NCBI RefSeq assembly: GCF_026343335.1
Contig: NZ_JAPELX010000002.1
Location: 41,402-105,401 of the forward strand
Source: Streptomyces sp. NBC_00078
GTDB lineage: Bacteria; Actinomycetota; Actinomycetes; Streptomycetales; Streptomycetaceae
Length of the DNA stretch: 64,000 bases
Direction: 5' to 3'
Shown: positions 62,526-64,000 of the stretch, piece by piece
Layout: each line of letters opens with the position of its first letter
How positions within the stretch are numbered: the stretch's first letter is position 1
The notes under the pieces: model-generated
The model's database searches: none
Told to the model about the DNA's origin: nothing
The model's input: only the letters and a program-made list of their open reading frames with translations
Translations under genes and position numbers: made by a program

Positions 62526-64000
62526 CCGCCCGGCCCGCATCCGCCGGACTCGACGTCCTGCTGCCACTCGCCGCGGACGTCCTGGGGCTGTCCGCCGCCG
62601 AGCTGCGAGAGCGCTGCGAGCGGATGTCCTTCGCCGCGCTCGGCGGCTCCTCCCTGCAGGCCGTACGGCTGGCGGGCGAGGCCGCCAGGGCGGGCTCCGA
62701 CCTGCCCCTGCATCGAATACTCGGCCGGGAACCCGTCGGCACCGTGCTGCGCGCCGCCACCCCGCTGCCGCCCCCCGCGCCCCTGCCCCCGGTGACCGAA
62801 CCCGCGGCCGTGCGCCCGGTGCTGCCTGGACAGAACGGCATGCTGAGCGTCGAGACCATCGCCCACGGCCCCGCCTACCACCTGCTGTTCACCGCCGAGA
62901 TCGACGGCGCCCCCGCCGCCGCGGTGGCTCCGGCGCTCACCGCCCTGACCGAGCGGCACGAGGGGCTGCGCACCGCCTTCGTCCCGGCCGACGCCGACAC
63001 CGGCAGGATCGGCCGCCGGGTCCTCGCACACGCCCGGCCCACCGTCCGGCACCAGACCCTGCGGGCGGCCCACGGCACGGACCCGGTCACCGTCGTGCAC
63101 ACCCAACTGGCCGGCGCGAGCGAGACACTCCTGCGCCCCTACGAGCGCCCTCCGGTTCACTTCACGGTCACCACCGTCACCCGGCCCGACGCCTCCGAGC
63201 GCGTCCTCGTGTCCGTCCTGGCCCACCACGTGCTGCTGGACGCCTGGTCGTTCGGCGTGCTCTTCGACGAACTGGCCACCCTCCTCGCCGGCCAGGACCT
63301 GCCGGCCCCCGCGCCCAGCCCGGAGAGCGTACTCGCGGCACACCGGGCGCGGACCACCGCCGCGGACCGGCGTGGGACCCTCCGCAGCCGGGCCGACCGG
63401 CTGCGGAGCGCCCCCCACGTGCTCGAACTGCCGACCGACGCACGGCGCCCGGCCCGGTGGGAGGCGGCCGGCGGCCGGCTGACCGCGGCGCTCGGCCCGG
63501 CCGCGACCCGGGCCTGGCGCAACCTCGGCCGCACGACCGGCACCACCGGTACCGTCGTCCTGCTCGCCGCCTACGCGCTGGCCCTGGGCCGCCGCAGCGG
63601 TGCCACCGAACTGCTCGTCGGCGTGCCCGTCGCCGGCCGCCAGGACCCCGCCGTCCGCGACGTCCTCGCCCCCTGCTCCCAACTCGTGCCCGTCCACTGC
63701 GTCCTGGACGACACCGCCACCGTCACCGAGTACGTCGTGGCCGTCTCCCGCGCGCTCGGCGAGGCGGTGGCCGCCTCCGACATCCCGGTGGAGGACCTCG
63801 TACCGGCCGTCGGTGTCCGGCACGACCGGCGGCGCAACCCGCTCGTCCAGTTCGTCCTCGCCGCCCACGACGAGCTGATACCGCACCGCGTACGACGCGG
63901 CGACATCACCCTCTACCCGCACGAAGGCCACTGCCACGGCGCGCCCTTCGACGCCACCCTGTACGTGCAGCGCACGGGCGACGAGCCGCGGCTGGCCCTG
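62522..64000 (+). CDS. Stand-alone NRPS protein: T-C (second), 3' end outside window
   Basis: Open from a GTG that overlaps the previous stop (GTGA) to the last base, 493 codons. A carrier domain comes first (FAALGGSSLQAVRL, Ser in GGSS), then a Pro-rich linker, then a condensation domain with AHHVLLDAWS, where Ala replaces the usual Gly of HHxxxDG. Motifs further on (VGVPVAGRQDP, then NPLVQFVLA) fit a C domain. No A domain occurs before the window ends; one could follow. It is translationally coupled to the first T-C protein, so the two probably work as a pair. Confidence 0.88.
   Translation, partial: MTARPASAGLDVLLPLAADVLGLSAAELRERCERMSFAALGGSSLQAVRLAGEAARAGSDLPLHRILGREPVGTVLRAATPLPPPAPLPPVTEPAAVRPVLPGQNGMLSVETIAHGPAYHLLFTAEIDGAPAAAVAPALTALTERHEGLRTAFVPADADTGRIGRRVLAHARPTVRHQTLRAAHGTDPVTVVHTQLAGASETLLRPYERPPVHFTVTTVTRPDASERVLVSVLAHHVLLDAWSFGVLFDELATLLAGQDLPAPAPSPESVLAAHRARTTAADRRGTLRSRADRLRSAPHVLELPTDARRPARWEAAGGRLTAALGPAATRAWRNLGRTTGTTGTVVLLAAYALALGRRSGATELLVGVPVAGRQDPAVRDVLAPCSQLVPVHCVLDDTATVTEYVVAVSRALGEAVAASDIPVEDLVPAVGVRHDRRRNPLVQFVLAAHDELIPHRVRRGDITLYPHEGHCHGAPFDATLYVQRTGDEPRLAL

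Overview
The window is high-GC actinomycete DNA, most likely Streptomyces or a close relative. Supporting signs are the very GC-rich third codon positions, frequent GTG starts, a multimodular NRPS with an MbtH partner, and a remnant of a mycothiol-dependent formaldehyde dehydrogenase. All functions below are read from motifs and family resemblance by eye; no database search was run.

Left block (1-20.9 kb, + strand): the 3' end of a large peptide biosynthesis locus. One NRPS gene enters from outside the window with the end of an epimerization domain. It then encodes an A-less C-T module, five C-A-T modules and a terminal thioesterase. After it come mbtH, a VioC/AsnO-type 2-oxoglutarate oxygenase and an EctB-like diaminobutyrate aminotransferase. 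Two A domains have Asn/Asp-like pockets, which suits an Asn-hydroxylase-type oxygenase. The last A domain has lost the Asp that normally binds the alpha-amino group.

Mobile module (21.2-26.9 kb, + strand): three consecutive tyrosine recombinase genes, a small DNA-binding-type gene and a broken multi-zinc-ribbon gene. The second and third recombinases are paralogues, and the second has acquired the C-terminal tail of the first.

Middle block (27-55.3 kb): a catabolic island for aromatic or amide compounds. It holds three YtcJ-like amidohydrolases, an APH-type kinase, a class III aminotransferase fused to an aldehyde dehydrogenase, and an acyl-CoA ligase. It also holds a CYP199A-like P450 with a phthalate-dioxygenase-reductase-type partner, an AAHS-type transporter and an alpha/beta hydrolase. 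Maleylacetate reductase, a PcpA/MhqO-like ring-cleaving dioxygenase, an amidase, a flavin monooxygenase, two TetR and two IclR regulators complete the set. Several genes are decayed (MaoC hydratase, MscR, an ACMSD-like amidohydrolase, a GNAT). The dioxygenase, aldehyde dehydrogenase and maleylacetate reductase together outline a hydroquinone-to-3-oxoadipate route.

Right junction (55.3-56.0 kb): a second, partial copy of the mobile module's last two genes, fused in frame to the 3' end of an amidohydrolase gene.

Right block (56.0-64 kb, + strand): a second biosynthetic operon with a Gfo/Idh oxidoreductase, two xylose-isomerase-like TIM-barrel enzymes, a sulfotransferase, an MFS exporter and two stand-alone T-C NRPS proteins, the last running off the window. 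The simplest reading is that a catabolic island bounded by related recombinase modules sits between two biosynthetic segments and has destroyed the 5' end of the right-hand operon. Whether the two segments were once one cluster cannot be decided from this window.
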